A stretch of DNA of 64,000 nt, taken from contig JADKKB010000007.1 of assembly GCA_016720705.1 (NCBI GenBank), forward strand, positions 992,001 to 1,056,000. The letters are read 5' to 3'. Shown in pieces: positions 44,910 to 54,235 of this stretch (position 1 is the first letter of the stretch; each line of letters begins with the position of its first letter). The translations under genes were made by a program, and so were the position numbers. This DNA is from Chloracidobacterium sp. (lineage in GTDB: Bacteria; Acidobacteriota; Blastocatellia; Pyrinomonadales; Pyrinomonadaceae). Under the pieces are notes generated by a model. That model saw only the letters and a list, made by a program, of their open reading frames with translations. It searched no databases and was not told the DNA's origin.

Positions 44910-46304
44910 CTATTCGCTCAAGCGAAGTGAACCAAGGATATTGCGAAATGCATTATCATAACGTACGGCTTCGGCCTCAGGCACAACGGTCACCAGATAG
45001 AACAGCTCTCCGCTACTGAGTTGCGTCGTGTAAACCGTTACGACCTCATTCCGATTCGTTACCGGCGACCGACCGGCGAGCACGGTCGAGTATCCCTGGC
45101 GGCCCGCCACATAGGCTCGTTGAAAATTATTACGCTGACGCAAATATGCATTGGCCTGGAGTATGCCGTTGACATACTCCTGAGTGCCGTTATTCAAGTT
45201 CGCATTCTGGCTTTTGAATGTACCTAGCATAACTCCGTGCGTTATTCCCTGGTCGCCGAAGGCTCCGTCAGGAGCAAATTGAACCGCGTTTTCTGACGGA
45301 AACTCGCGCCAATTCGACGGCACGTTCATCCGAACCCAATTTCCACCCGAATACGACCTGACCCGCGTCGATGGATATGCGATGTTGGCCGAGTATTTTC
45401 CACTTGCGGTCGGATTGCTCGTTGTCTGCGAGCGTTTCTGGATCTCGGCCATCGTCATCGCCTTTGGCATTGCCCTGAGTCGTGCCTGCACCCTTTCAAA
45501 GTCACGAGTCAGCTTGGTCGGATTTGACGAAACATCTAGGAATGTTGCCTCTTTATTGATCTTTTCGAAGCGATTGCCCGGATCGGGATGACTGCTAAGC
45601 CATTCGGGGCCACCTCCGCCGCCCTGTGCTGAAATGGTCTTAAACATATTTGCCAGATCGCGAGGGTCGTAGCCGGCATCCGCCATAATTCGAGCACCGA
45701 GCACGTCCGCCTGTGTCTCATATTCGCGACTGTATTTGGTCATCCACGCGGCAGCGCCCATCGCACCGAGTTGAGCCCCGGCTTCGCCTGCGAGAATAGC
45801 TCCACCCAGGATCATTCCGATTATTCCAAGTTGATTTCCGAAACTTCCCTGTTTAGTCTGTTGGGCAGTGGCGTGACGAAGGGCGACGTGGGATATTTCG
45901 TGTGCCATAACGCCGGCCATTTCACCCTCGTTACGTGCGGATTCGATCATTCCGCGATTGACGTACATCGGTCCGCCGGGCAGGGCAAAGGCATTGATGT
46001 CGCTTGCGTTAACAAGCTTAAAACGATACTCAAATGCTGTCTGTCTAAATTGAGTCGGAATCGCCGAAACGAGGCGTGCTCCTACACGCTCGATGTACCG
46101 AGTCGCGTCACCATCATTGAGGATCGGAAACTGCTTTTCGACCTCTGTCGATGCCTGTGCCCCGATCTTCACATCGTCCTGCACTTTGTATTTATTTTTG
46201 GGCATCTTGATCTGTGTCTGCGATATCGCGGCGATCGGGACGATTAGGATCGCAAACATCAGGGATGTGACGGCCAACTTTCGCTGTATCAGATTACTCT
46301 TCAT
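44910..46304 (-). CDS. Exported M48-family zinc metallopeptidase
   Basis: A 464-residue protein with a signal peptide (about 1-29) and an M48 catalytic domain (about 45-260) with HEISH (His135, Glu136, His139) and the downstream EYETQADVLGARIM ligand motif. A C-terminal domain (about 310-464) is rich in beta structure. It resembles BepA/YfgC-like periplasmic proteases that survey outer-membrane proteins, though without clear TPR repeats. The ATG at 46304 is chosen because GGAG lies seven bases upstream; a second ATG at 46316 is in frame and contains that element. Confidence 0.88.
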   Translation of the reverse strand: MKSNLIQRKLAVTSLMFAILIVPIAAISQTQIKMPKNKYKVQDDVKIGAQASTEVEKQFPILNDGDATRYIERVGARLVSAIPTQFRQTAFEYRFKLVNASDINAFALPGGPMYVNRGMIESARNEGEMAGVMAHEISHVALRHATAQQTKQGSFGNQLGIIGMILGGAILAGEAGAQLGAMGAAAWMTKYSREYETQADVLGARIMADAGYDPRDLANMFKTISAQGGGGGPEWLSSHPDPGNRFEKINKEATFLDVSSNPTKLTRDFERVQARLRAMPKAMTMAEIQKRSQTTSNPTASGKYSANIAYPSTRVRSYSGGNWVRMNVPSNWREFPSENAVQFAPDGAFGDQGITHGVMLGTFKSQNANLNNGTQEYVNGILQANAYLRQRNNFQRAYVAGRQGYSTVLAGRSPVTNRNEVVTVYTTQLSSGELFYLVTVVPEAEAVRYDNAFRNILGSLRLSE

Positions 46305-46435
46305 TTTATACTCCATCGGTACTTAGACCATTTAACTCTTGAAACTGTATTGACGGAAATCACTAACCGTCGATCGTTCGGTTTCGATGAAACCCGCAGG
46401 GGTTCGCGTTTGCCGCCGAATGGTAACGAGCATTT

Positions 46436-46506
46436 TTAGGTTAATGTTAACTATATGTTACAGAACGAATGGGCAGTCCGTGAAATCGGAATATGTTAAG
46501 TATACT
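46436..46506 (+). promoter_or_regulatory. Candidate Pho-box promoter ahead of phoU
   Basis: Three hexamers repeat at an exact 11-base period: TTAGGT (46436-46441), TTAACT (46447-46452) and TTACAG (46458-46463). Downstream is TATACT (46501-46506) as -10, with no good -35 at the expected place. Direct repeats of about 11 bases upstream of a poor -35 are the layout of PhoB/PhoP-activated promoters. The rest of the 333-base gap 46305-46637 shows no supported gene. Confidence 0.45.
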
Positions 46507-46637
46507 GTAAAGCTTTGGACGGTAGTGTTGTGCGAATAGATCTTGCGAATAGTCGGTTGGCAAAATCGCGTGACCATAACTATTACGGCAACTTAGCAGG
46601 AACATTATTCGCCTCGATCATAGTTAGTCCTTTATCG

Positions 46638-47300
46638 ATGACAATTTTTGAGATCAAAACACAGCTTGATACGCTCCGCGATAAGGTGTTACTGCTTGGC
46701 GGTAAGACCGAGGATGCGGTGCATCGGGCAATGCGATCACTTAAGGAGCGAGATTCTGATCTCGCCCGTAGCGTTTGCGAAGATGACAAATTGATCGACC
46801 TGATGGAACTCGAGATCGATCAATTGGCGGTTGAAATACTTGCAACACGGCAAATGGCGGAGCACGACCTTAGGTTTGTAGTGTCGGTAGCCAAGATAAC
46901 GCCGATCCTTGAGCGAATAGCTGATCACGCATCAAGCATCGCTGAGGCCGCGATCGTTCTCAATAACGAGCCGCAGATCGACAGCTATATAGATTTTTCA
47001 TTGATGGCTGATATCGCCGGTGGTATGCTGAGCGAATCTCTCAATGCCTTTACATCAGAGGATGCCGGTGCATCGCGTGAGATCATCGGCCGTGACCGTG
47101 AATTGGACCGTTGTTACCGCCGCGTTTTTGACGGATTGATCCAGACAATGGTCAAGAGCCCGATGGCGGCCAACGGGGCCGCTCGCCTTTTGTTTGTTGC
47201 CAAGAATATCGAACGCATTGGCGACTACGTTAAAGATATATGCGAACTTAACGTATATCTGATCGAGGCCGTGTTCATTAAGCACAGTGCTCGAATGTAA
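46638..47300 (+). CDS. phoU: Phosphate signalling protein PhoU
   Basis: A 220-residue all-helical protein with two three-helix PhoU repeats (about 1-105 and 110-215), including the metal-binding-type ExxxD motifs around ERIADHASSIAEAA and ERIGDYVKDICEL. PhoU couples phosphate transport to the PhoR-PhoB regulators. The ATG at 46638 begins the conserved domain; the in-frame TTG at 46515 would add unrelated residues. It heads a phoU/DUF47/pit cluster, so here it probably tunes Pit-type uptake. Confidence 0.9.
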   Translation: MTIFEIKTQLDTLRDKVLLLGGKTEDAVHRAMRSLKERDSDLARSVCEDDKLIDLMELEIDQLAVEILATRQMAEHDLRFVVSVAKITPILERIADHASSIAEAAIVLNNEPQIDSYIDFSLMADIAGGMLSESLNAFTSEDAGASREIIGRDRELDRCYRRVFDGLIQTMVKSPMAANGAARLLFVAKNIERIGDYVKDICELNVYLIEAVFIKHSARM

Positions 47301-47381
47301 TGTCCCACTTCGTGGACATCGCTTGCTCTTTGGAATATATTTAGTTTCTCAATTAAGAATTTAGTATCGGAGACGTCGAAA

Positions 47382-48002
47382 ATGGCATTTAGCTTTTTAC
47401 CGAAGGAAGATCAGTATTTTGCTCTGTTTCTGCAAATGACCGCAAAAATTCAGGAAGCGGCCGCAATATTGATCGAATTGATGAAGGGGCCGGACGGAAA
47501 TTACGCCGCCCTTTCTAAAAAGATCAAGAATGTTGAGCACGAATGCGATGAGATCACCCATCTCATCACCATAAAACTCAACAAGTCATTTATCACACCT
47601 TTTGACCGCGAGGACATATATACACTGTCTGTCGCACTTGACGATGTCTGCGATTACATAGATGCGGCAGCTCGTGCGGTCGTGATGTATGACATCCACA
47701 ATACGGACGAATTTGCCGTACAGCTTGCGGAGTTAATTCAGAAGTTGGCTCTTGAGATCGATAAGGCCGCAGCGTTGCTAAAGGACGCAAAGGGACTCGA
47801 AAAGCACTTGCTTGAGATCCAGCGGCTCGAAAACGACGCTGACGAAGTCTATTTCAACGCGATGGCAGCATTATTCAAGAACAATACGGATGCCGTTCAC
47901 ATCATCAAGTGGAAGGATCTTTACGAGATCCTGGAAAACGCCACCGATCGATGCGAGAGCGTCGGGAACATCATCGAAAGCATCATCCTCAAACATAATT
48001 AA
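47382..48002 (+). CDS. DUF47 (PhoU-like) protein partnered with Pit transporter
   Basis: A 206-residue helical protein of the DUF47/TIGR00153 family with HECDEITHLITIKLNKSFITPFDREDIYTLS and the C-terminal KWKDLYEILENATDRCE motif. Members are co-encoded with low-affinity phosphate transporters and are thought to regulate them. It lies 18 bases upstream of the pit gene, which supports that pairing. Confidence 0.9.
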   Translation: MAFSFLPKEDQYFALFLQMTAKIQEAAAILIELMKGPDGNYAALSKKIKNVEHECDEITHLITIKLNKSFITPFDREDIYTLSVALDDVCDYIDAAARAVVMYDIHNTDEFAVQLAELIQKLALEIDKAAALLKDAKGLEKHLLEIQRLENDADEVYFNAMAALFKNNTDAVHIIKWKDLYEILENATDRCESVGNIIESIILKHN

Positions 48003-48020
48003 AGAACTGCGATTCAAGTT

Positions 48021-49100
48021 ATGGAAAGCACAACGGTCCTGGTTGTATTCATTATTGCGGTTGCCTTGATCTTCGATTACACGAATGGCATGCACGATGC
48101 CGCGAACTCGATCGCGACCGTTGTCTCGACGCGTGTACTCAGCCCGGGTGTCGCGGTTATTTGGGCAGCATTCTTTAATTTCATAGCGTTTTTGGTCTTC
48201 GGTACCGGCGTTGCCAAGATGATCGGCGGCGGCCTCGTTGATCTGAAACCTATCAACTCGGACCAGCATTTACTCGTTTTGCTCGCGGGGTTGCTCGGTG
48301 TGATAGCGTGGAATCTGATTACGTGGTGGCTAGGTTTGCCGACGTCGAGCTCTCACGCTCTTATCGGCGGCTACGCGGGTGCCGCCGTAACGGCAGCTTG
48401 GGGATTCGGAGTTATTATTCCTGCAGGCTGGTACCTCACGCTTGGATTTATAGTCGGAGCGCCGCTATTAGGAATGGCTCTGGGCTACTTCCTAATGACG
48501 GCGGTTTTCTGGCTGTTTCGGAAACTGCCGCTGGCTAGAGTAGATAAGTTTTTTCGCGTGGGACAGTTATTTTCGGCTGCTGCATACTCTCTCGGACACG
48601 GTGGTAACGATGCACAGAAAACGATGGGTATTATCACGGCCGTACTCGTCGCCGGGCACTTTCTCGAACCGGCTATCATCCCGTGCAAGAATATTGCCGA
48701 GATCGGCCCGTGTACGGGATTACCGGATATTCCGCTTTGGGTCGAGATCTCAGCTCAGGGAGCTATCGCACTCGGCACCTTGACCGGTGGATGGCGCATC
48801 GTTAAAACGATGGGCTCGAAGATTGTGAAACTCCAACCCGTGGGCGGATTTTGCGCTGAAACAGCGGGAGCTATAACGCTCGCATTTGCGACTCACTTTG
48901 GCATTCCCGTTTCAACGACCCATACAATTACTGGTGCGATCGTAGGCGTCGGTTCGGCAAAGCGGTTTTCAGCGGTTAAATGGGGCGTCGCCGGACGGAT
49001 CGTCTGGGCGTGGGTATTAACTATACCTGCAGCTGCCGTAATCGCCGGTATTTCGTACGGCATTATCCACTTGATCGACAAACTTTTGTTCGCTCGATAG
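48021..49100 (+). CDS. pit: Inorganic phosphate transporter, PiT family
   Basis: A 359-residue membrane carrier that imports phosphate with H+ or Na+. The PiT signatures are present: YTNGMHDAANSIATVVSTRVLSP near the N-terminus and GGNDAQKTMGI in the middle (GANDVANAFG-type motif), with the second PiT repeat at PVSTTHTITGAIVGVG. About ten hydrophobic helices are visible. It completes the phoU/DUF47/pit operon. Confidence 0.93.
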   Translation: MESTTVLVVFIIAVALIFDYTNGMHDAANSIATVVSTRVLSPGVAVIWAAFFNFIAFLVFGTGVAKMIGGGLVDLKPINSDQHLLVLLAGLLGVIAWNLITWWLGLPTSSSHALIGGYAGAAVTAAWGFGVIIPAGWYLTLGFIVGAPLLGMALGYFLMTAVFWLFRKLPLARVDKFFRVGQLFSAAAYSLGHGGNDAQKTMGIITAVLVAGHFLEPAIIPCKNIAEIGPCTGLPDIPLWVEISAQGAIALGTLTGGWRIVKTMGSKIVKLQPVGGFCAETAGAITLAFATHFGIPVSTTHTITGAIVGVGSAKRFSAVKWGVAGRIVWAWVLTIPAAAVIAGISYGIIHLIDKLLFAR

Positions 49101-49193
49101 TATTTGGTCCTGCCGCCACACGGCCAAATCGGGCATTCACGCCTGCTTGCCTTAATTCCACCGAAGTGACATCATTTTTCTTAGGAGAAACTG

Positions 49194-50306
49194 ATGTCAG
49201 CCACACTGGAAATAGCACAAACATTCGAAAATTATCTGGTTATGTCCGACTCCGAGTTGGCAGAACGGATCGAGGCGGCTCGTGGAGAATTAGGCAAGCG
49301 AGTCGTGATTCTCGGCCACCACTATCAGCGCAATGACGTCATCCGGCACGCCGATCTGACCGGCGACAGCTATCAATTATCAGTGATGGCCTCGCAGACC
49401 GACGCTGAATATATCGTATTTTGCGGCGTACACTTTATGGCCGAATCGGCTGATATCGTCGGCAAGGACAAACAGCACGTGATCTTGCCGGATCTAGGTG
49501 CGGGCTGTTCGATGGCGGATATGGCCTCGATCGATCAGGTGGAAGATGCGTGGGAACAGTTGCGGGAGATCGGGGTTTTGAATAGCAAAGTCGCTCCGAT
49601 CACGTACATGAATTCTACAGCCCAGATCAAGGCATTTTGCGGACGCAACGAAGGCGTCGTATGCACATCGTCAAACGCGATCCCGCTCTTCGATATCTAT
49701 CTCAAGGAATTCGACAAGATGTTCTTTTTCCCCGATCAGCATCTTGGAAGAAATACTGGTTCGAAATTCGGCATACCGCTCGAACAAATGGTTTTGTGGA
49801 ATCCACACGAGGAACTAGGCGGTAACACGGAAGAGCAACTCCATCAGGCCAAATTGATTCTCTGGCGCGGACATTGTTCCGTACACGGGCGATTCAAACC
49901 GTGGCACGTGGACAAGATTCGCAAGGACCACCCCGGAATGAAAGTGATCGTTCATCCCGAATGCCCAAAGGAGGTTGTCGATATGGCCGATCTCGACGGT
50001 TCGACATCGTTTATTATCAAAACGGTCGAAAATTCGCCGACGGGATCGAAATGGGCGATCGGCACCGAGGTAAATCTTGTTACTCGTTTACAAGACCGCT
50101 TTCCGGACAAACAGATCCAACTGCTCGCACCCGACCTGTGTATGTGCGCGACGATGTACCGCATCGCCCCACAGAATCTGGCTTGGGCAATGGAGAATCT
50201 TGTCGAGGGCAATATTGTCAACGAGATCATTGTAGATGACGAGACAAAACATTTCGCCAACATCGCGTTGCAGCGAATGATCGACTTTACTGAGAAAAAC
50301 GGGTAG
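49194..50306 (+). CDS. nadA: Quinolinate synthase A
   Basis: A 4Fe-4S enzyme that condenses iminoaspartate with dihydroxyacetone phosphate to quinolinate in NAD synthesis; 370 residues. The three cluster-binding cysteines are in GAGCSMAD, HPECPKE and DLCMCATM, and the substrate motif ILGHHYQRNDV is at the start. AGGAGA lies six bases ahead of the ATG. nadB and nadC are not in the window. Confidence 0.95.
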   Translation: MSATLEIAQTFENYLVMSDSELAERIEAARGELGKRVVILGHHYQRNDVIRHADLTGDSYQLSVMASQTDAEYIVFCGVHFMAESADIVGKDKQHVILPDLGAGCSMADMASIDQVEDAWEQLREIGVLNSKVAPITYMNSTAQIKAFCGRNEGVVCTSSNAIPLFDIYLKEFDKMFFFPDQHLGRNTGSKFGIPLEQMVLWNPHEELGGNTEEQLHQAKLILWRGHCSVHGRFKPWHVDKIRKDHPGMKVIVHPECPKEVVDMADLDGSTSFIIKTVENSPTGSKWAIGTEVNLVTRLQDRFPDKQIQLLAPDLCMCATMYRIAPQNLAWAMENLVEGNIVNEIIVDDETKHFANIALQRMIDFTEKNG

Positions 50307-50380
50307 CCCGCACTACGCGACTATTCCCTTGATTTATTGCCGTTAGTCGCCCAAAATAAGGCTATCAGGAGATGCAAAAT

Positions 50381-50848
50381 ATGACCGAAACCGATGCTCC
50401 CGCAAAATCGCGAAAAAAGTGCCGCGAAATTATGACCAATAGCGTCAGAACCGCGTCGCCCGAGCAAACTATAAGGCAGGTCGCCGAACTGATGCGTGAC
50501 GGCGATATGGGAGCGGTTCCGATCTTGGATAATGGGAAACTCGTCGGCATCGTCACCGATCGGGATATTGTAGTCCGTTCGATCGCCGAGGGGATCGACG
50601 CCACTTCCCTTATTAGCAATGTAATGTCCAAGGACCTTTCAACGGTCGGGCCCGATGATTATGTCTTCGAGGCGATAAGGTTGATGGGTGACAAACAGGT
50701 GCGCCGAATCCCGGTTATCGATGAGACGGGCGGACTTGCGGGGATTATCTCGATGGCCGACGTTGCACTTGAGACCGAGGACGAACTCGAGATCGCCGAG
50801 GCTCTCGAAGAGATCTCGAGCGGAAGCAGTTTTTGGGGTAAGCGATGA
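50381..50848 (+). CDS. Tandem CBS-domain protein
   Basis: A 155-residue cytoplasmic protein with two CBS domains (about 18-75 and 83-140) in GDMGAVPILDNGKLVGIVTDRD and RRIPVIDETGGLAGIISMADV. Stand-alone CBS pairs sense adenine nucleotides; the regulated target is unknown. The ATG at 50381 has AGGAG nine bases upstream; an in-frame ATG at 50372 directly abuts it and is less likely. The next gene encodes a small heat-shock protein. Confidence 0.88.
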   Translation: MTETDAPAKSRKKCREIMTNSVRTASPEQTIRQVAELMRDGDMGAVPILDNGKLVGIVTDRDIVVRSIAEGIDATSLISNVMSKDLSTVGPDDYVFEAIRLMGDKQVRRIPVIDETGGLAGIISMADVALETEDELEIAEALEEISSGSSFWGKR

Positions 50849-50883
50849 TAGCATCCATTTTGGGCGAATAGCAGTCACTATCA

Positions 50884-51246
50884 ATGGCAAGATCTATTAA
50901 TCGGAATTTTCAATTTCTTGGCACTTCTAAAAACGTCCAGTCCGGACGCCTGTGGTACCCCGCGGCTGATGTATTTCAGACGCCTGACGGTTGGCTGGTC
51001 AAGGTCGAACTCGCCGGCGTTTCAGCTGAGGACATAGAACTTGATGTACAAGGCAACGTCCTTTACATCGCCGGTTGTCGCAAAGACAGATCGTGCGGCA
51101 CGGGCGTTTCGTATCAGCAGATGGAGATCACTTACAGCAATTTTGAGAAAACGCTCAAATTCCCAGCGTCGATCGAGGGAGCTGTCGTTGAACATAATTT
51201 TGAAAACGGTCTATTGATAATTCACCTGCGCAAGGCATCTAAGTAA
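50884..51246 (+). CDS. Small heat-shock protein (Hsp20/alpha-crystallin)
   Basis: A 120-residue chaperone with an alpha-crystallin domain (about 20-118): WYPAADVFQTPDGWLVKVELAGVSAEDIELDV and the closing ENGLLIIHL. The C-terminal I-x-I oligomerisation tail is missing or very short, and the N-terminal arm is short. It lies 20 bases ahead of lon, so chaperone and protease may be co-induced. Confidence 0.9.
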   Translation: MARSINRNFQFLGTSKNVQSGRLWYPAADVFQTPDGWLVKVELAGVSAEDIELDVQGNVLYIAGCRKDRSCGTGVSYQQMEITYSNFEKTLKFPASIEGAVVEHNFENGLLIIHLRKASK

Positions 51247-51266
51247 TTGGTTTGATCGAGGAGTCT

Positions 51267-53726
51267 ATGGCTGACATTAATGATGAAGAGATCATCGATG
51301 CTGCGGTGCCGCCACTACCGCAACAACTAGAGATAGCGGTATTGCCGCTGCAAAACACCACGCTTTTCCCGGACACGGTCGTGCCATTGGCGGTCGGTCG
51401 CGAGCGTTCGACCCGCGCGGTCGAATCCGCTCTTGCCACCGAAGAAAAGCTGATCGCCTGCGTCACCACAAAAACCGAGAACGTGACCGGTGACGATGCG
51501 ACACCAACCGACCTGTATCAGATCGGCACCGTCGTAAATATCAAGCGAATGATGCGTAATGAGGGCGTGATGCAGCTTATCGTCCAGGGTATCGATCGTT
51601 TTGAGGTACTCGAATGGACCGGTGAACAACCGTATCTCAAGGCCAAGATACAGATATTGCCCGTGCTTCGCCGCGACGATGACGAAGAGATAGAGGCACT
51701 TAAGCGCAATATTCAGGGGATGATCCAAGAAGCTCTGGCACTGCTTCCAAATGTTCCGCCCGAGATTCGTTTGGCAGTAATGTCGCAGGAAGATCCGGTT
51801 CAACTTTCGTATTTTCTTGCCTCGGTCCTCGATCTCGGGACAGAGACCGAGCAGAAGATGCTCGAATCAAGTAGCGTCGACGGCCTTTTGACGCTGGCGC
51901 ACGCCGCTCTCGCCCGAGAGGTCGAGATTATGCAGATCCGTTCGAAGATTGCTTCTGAGGCCCAGCAAGAGATGGACAAATCGCAACGCGATTACGTCCT
52001 TCGGCAGCAAATGAAAGCGATCCAGAAAGAACTCGGCGACGACGAGTCCGGCGAGCAGGCCGAGGCGGAACAACTGCGCGAACGCCTGGAAAAGGCCGAT
52101 TTGCCCGATGACGTCCGAAAAGAGGCGACACGCGAACTCAAGCGGATGGAGCAGTTGCCTCAATCGGCACCGGATTACCACGTCATTCGCACCTATATCG
52201 AGTACATTCTGGAATTGCCCTGGCGACGATCTAGCGAGGAGAAACTCGATCTGGCCGAGGCTCGCAAGATACTTGACGAAGACCATTATGGCCTCGACGA
52301 TATTAAAGAACGCATCCTGGAGTCACTTGCAGTCGTCAAACTCCGACCTGATTCTAAGAGTCCGATCATCCTTTTTGTAGGACCGCCAGGAGTCGGCAAG
52401 ACCTCACTAGGACGATCGATCGCTCGTGCCCTTGGACGTGAGTTTGATCGTATGTCACTTGGCGGAATGCGTGATGAGGCTGAACTTCGCGGACATCGCC
52501 GAACCTATATCGGGGCTATGCCCGGCCGTATAATCCAGTCGTTGCGGCGCGTGTCCGTCAACAATCCTGTGTTAATGCTCGATGAGATCGATAAGCTTGG
52601 CAACGATTTCCGCGGCGACCCTGCGTCTGCCTTGCTCGAAATACTCGACCCGGCTCAAAACAACACATTTCGCGACAATTACATCGACCTGCCGTTCGAT
52701 CTTTCAAAAGTGTTCTTTATCGCGACCGCTAACCAGTTACAGCCGATACCAATGCCCCTACGCGACCGAATGGAGATCATCCATCTCGGTGGCTACAGCG
52801 ATCGGGAGAAATTGGGAATCGCCAGGCAGTACCTTATTCCGCGGCAGATCAAGGAAAATGGATTGACCGAAGACCAACTTGAAATATCTGACGACGCTGT
52901 AAACCTTTTAACATCTCGTTATACCCGCGAAGCCGGCGTCCGACAGCTTGAACGAACCGTCGGCAACCTGGCACGAAAGGTGGCTCTTAAGGTTGCCGAG
53001 GGACTGAATGAAAAGGTCTCGATCACTGCCGAAGAGATCAAGGGGTATATCGGGCCACCACGAGTGTATCCCGAAGAAGCGAGAAAGGAACTGCCACCGG
53101 GAGTCGCGACCGGTATGGCGTGGACCGAGATGGGCGGAGAGGTTTTGTTCATCGAGGCGACGCTGTTGCCGGGCGGCAGCGGACTGACGCTGACCGGCCA
53201 ACTTGGTGACGTGATGAAAGAGTCGGCTCAGGCCGCCCGTAGCTATCTGTGGTCTCACGCAGTCGAACTCGGGATCGATCCCGAGGCTATCAAGCAAAAC
53301 GGTGTTCATATCCACGTGCCTGCGGGAGCGATACCGAAAGACGGGCCAAGTGCAGGTGTTACAATGGCCTCGGCTCTGGCATCGTTGTACACCGGCCGTA
53401 AGGTTAGGTCGGATACTGCGATGACGGGAGAGATCACACTCTCGGGACTTGTGTTTCCGGTTGGGGGAGTCAAAGAGAAGGTACTCGCTGCTCATCGTGC
53501 GGGTATTCGGCGAATTATATTGCCGGATCGAAACGAAGTTGATCTCGAAGAGATCCCCGATGACGTCCGAAAGGAACTTGCGGTATTTCCGGCAACAAGG
53601 ATCAGTGATGTACTTAGTGCTGCACTCGAAAAAGATGCCAATGACAATGCGTTGACGTCGTACACTGTTCAGAATATCGATACTAAGCCCGACATAGCCG
53701 ATCCGTTAATTGCAAAGGAGAATTAG
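51267..53726 (+). CDS. lon: ATP-dependent protease Lon
   Basis: Degrades misfolded and regulatory proteins; 819 residues, the normal size. It has an N-terminal LON domain (about 20-215), an AAA+ module with Walker A GPPGVGKT (372-379), and the protease domain with Ser695 (PKDGPSAG) and Lys738 (GGVKEKVLAAHRAG), 43 residues apart as in E. coli. GAGGAG precedes the ATG. The end is odd: 78 bases encoding IPDDVRKELAVFPATR and the following ten residues recur almost exactly at 56853-56930. After that point the tail (KDANDNALTSYTVQNIDTKP and on) differs completely from the second copy. The current tail was probably supplied by the inserted cassette. Confidence 0.96.
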   Translation: MADINDEEIIDAAVPPLPQQLEIAVLPLQNTTLFPDTVVPLAVGRERSTRAVESALATEEKLIACVTTKTENVTGDDATPTDLYQIGTVVNIKRMMRNEGVMQLIVQGIDRFEVLEWTGEQPYLKAKIQILPVLRRDDDEEIEALKRNIQGMIQEALALLPNVPPEIRLAVMSQEDPVQLSYFLASVLDLGTETEQKMLESSSVDGLLTLAHAALAREVEIMQIRSKIASEAQQEMDKSQRDYVLRQQMKAIQKELGDDESGEQAEAEQLRERLEKADLPDDVRKEATRELKRMEQLPQSAPDYHVIRTYIEYILELPWRRSSEEKLDLAEARKILDEDHYGLDDIKERILESLAVVKLRPDSKSPIILFVGPPGVGKTSLGRSIARALGREFDRMSLGGMRDEAELRGHRRTYIGAMPGRIIQSLRRVSVNNPVLMLDEIDKLGNDFRGDPASALLEILDPAQNNTFRDNYIDLPFDLSKVFFIATANQLQPIPMPLRDRMEIIHLGGYSDREKLGIARQYLIPRQIKENGLTEDQLEISDDAVNLLTSRYTREAGVRQLERTVGNLARKVALKVAEGLNEKVSITAEEIKGYIGPPRVYPEEARKELPPGVATGMAWTEMGGEVLFIEATLLPGGSGLTLTGQLGDVMKESAQAARSYLWSHAVELGIDPEAIKQNGVHIHVPAGAIPKDGPSAGVTMASALASLYTGRKVRSDTAMTGEITLSGLVFPVGGVKEKVLAAHRAGIRRIILPDRNEVDLEEIPDDVRKELAVFPATRISDVLSAALEKDANDNALTSYTVQNIDTKPDIADPLIAKEN
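53553..53630 (+). repeat. Direct repeat of lon 3' segment, left copy
   Basis: 78 bases inside lon that match 56853-56930 with three mismatches (53558, 53589, 53597), offset exactly 3,300. Two of the three changes are synonymous; one changes Pro to Thr. Probable att-type boundary of the cassette between the copies. Confidence 0.9.
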
Positions 53727-53737
53727 TTATAATCAAG

Positions 53738-54235
53738 CTATTGTTTTAGGCTTGCGAAGAATTCGCCCTCCCTATCAGGCGGCAATTTCCCTCTCCAAAC
53801 AGCTTGGATCAATCCGTGTCTATTCACGTCGATGATCGTGGGTGTGGCATTGATTCTGAGTGTCCGGAAAGGCACCGTTTTTACGTTGGGGAATTTGGGA
53901 TTCATACCCTCTAAAAACCCTTTGCTATCTGGGTTTTCTTCACTGAAGACCGCGACCACTTTGATATCCTTAGCATTGGAGGCGTACTGCAGGAGACTTT
54001 GATAAAAATCCTTACTTTCTTCACAAAAATGACAATCATGTCGAAGAGCCACGACGAGGGTGTGATTCGAATTTGAAAAGTCGAGTTCGGGCACTACGAT
54101 CTTTTCGCCAACACTTACCGAGTCAATTTTCGGAGTACCAAAGTAGTAATTTCTGGCGAGCAATCCGACCAAGACAATTGCTAAAATAATAATCGTCAAA
54201 TTCGCAATGTTTTCAAGCTCTTTTGTGAGGTTCAT
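53738..54235 (-). CDS. Membrane-anchored thioredoxin-like protein
   Basis: A 165-residue protein with one N-terminal membrane segment (about 13-33) and a thioredoxin-fold domain. The redox motif is CHFC (in ALRHDCHFCEES, about residues 67-78) and the cis-proline loop is NATPTIID. This looks like a TlpA/ResA-type periplasmic thiol-disulfide protein tethered to the inner membrane. The ATG at 54235 overlaps the end of the upstream gene by 23 bases; an in-frame ATG at 54274 overlaps more. Its position two genes behind a peptide with eight cysteines suggests it may oxidise or reduce that peptide; this is inference. It converges with lon. Confidence 0.78.
   Translation of the reverse strand: MNLTKELENIANLTIIILAIVLVGLLARNYYFGTPKIDSVSVGEKIVVPELDFSNSNHTLVVALRHDCHFCEESKDFYQSLLQYASNAKDIKVVAVFSEENPDSKGFLEGMNPKFPNVKTVPFRTLRINATPTIIDVNRHGLIQAVWRGKLPPDREGEFFASLKQ

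Noticed and set aside
53734..53754. CAAGC/GCTTG inverted repeat between lon and the thioredoxin-like gene
   Set aside because: Only five base pairs with an 11-base loop; too weak to call a two-way terminator.
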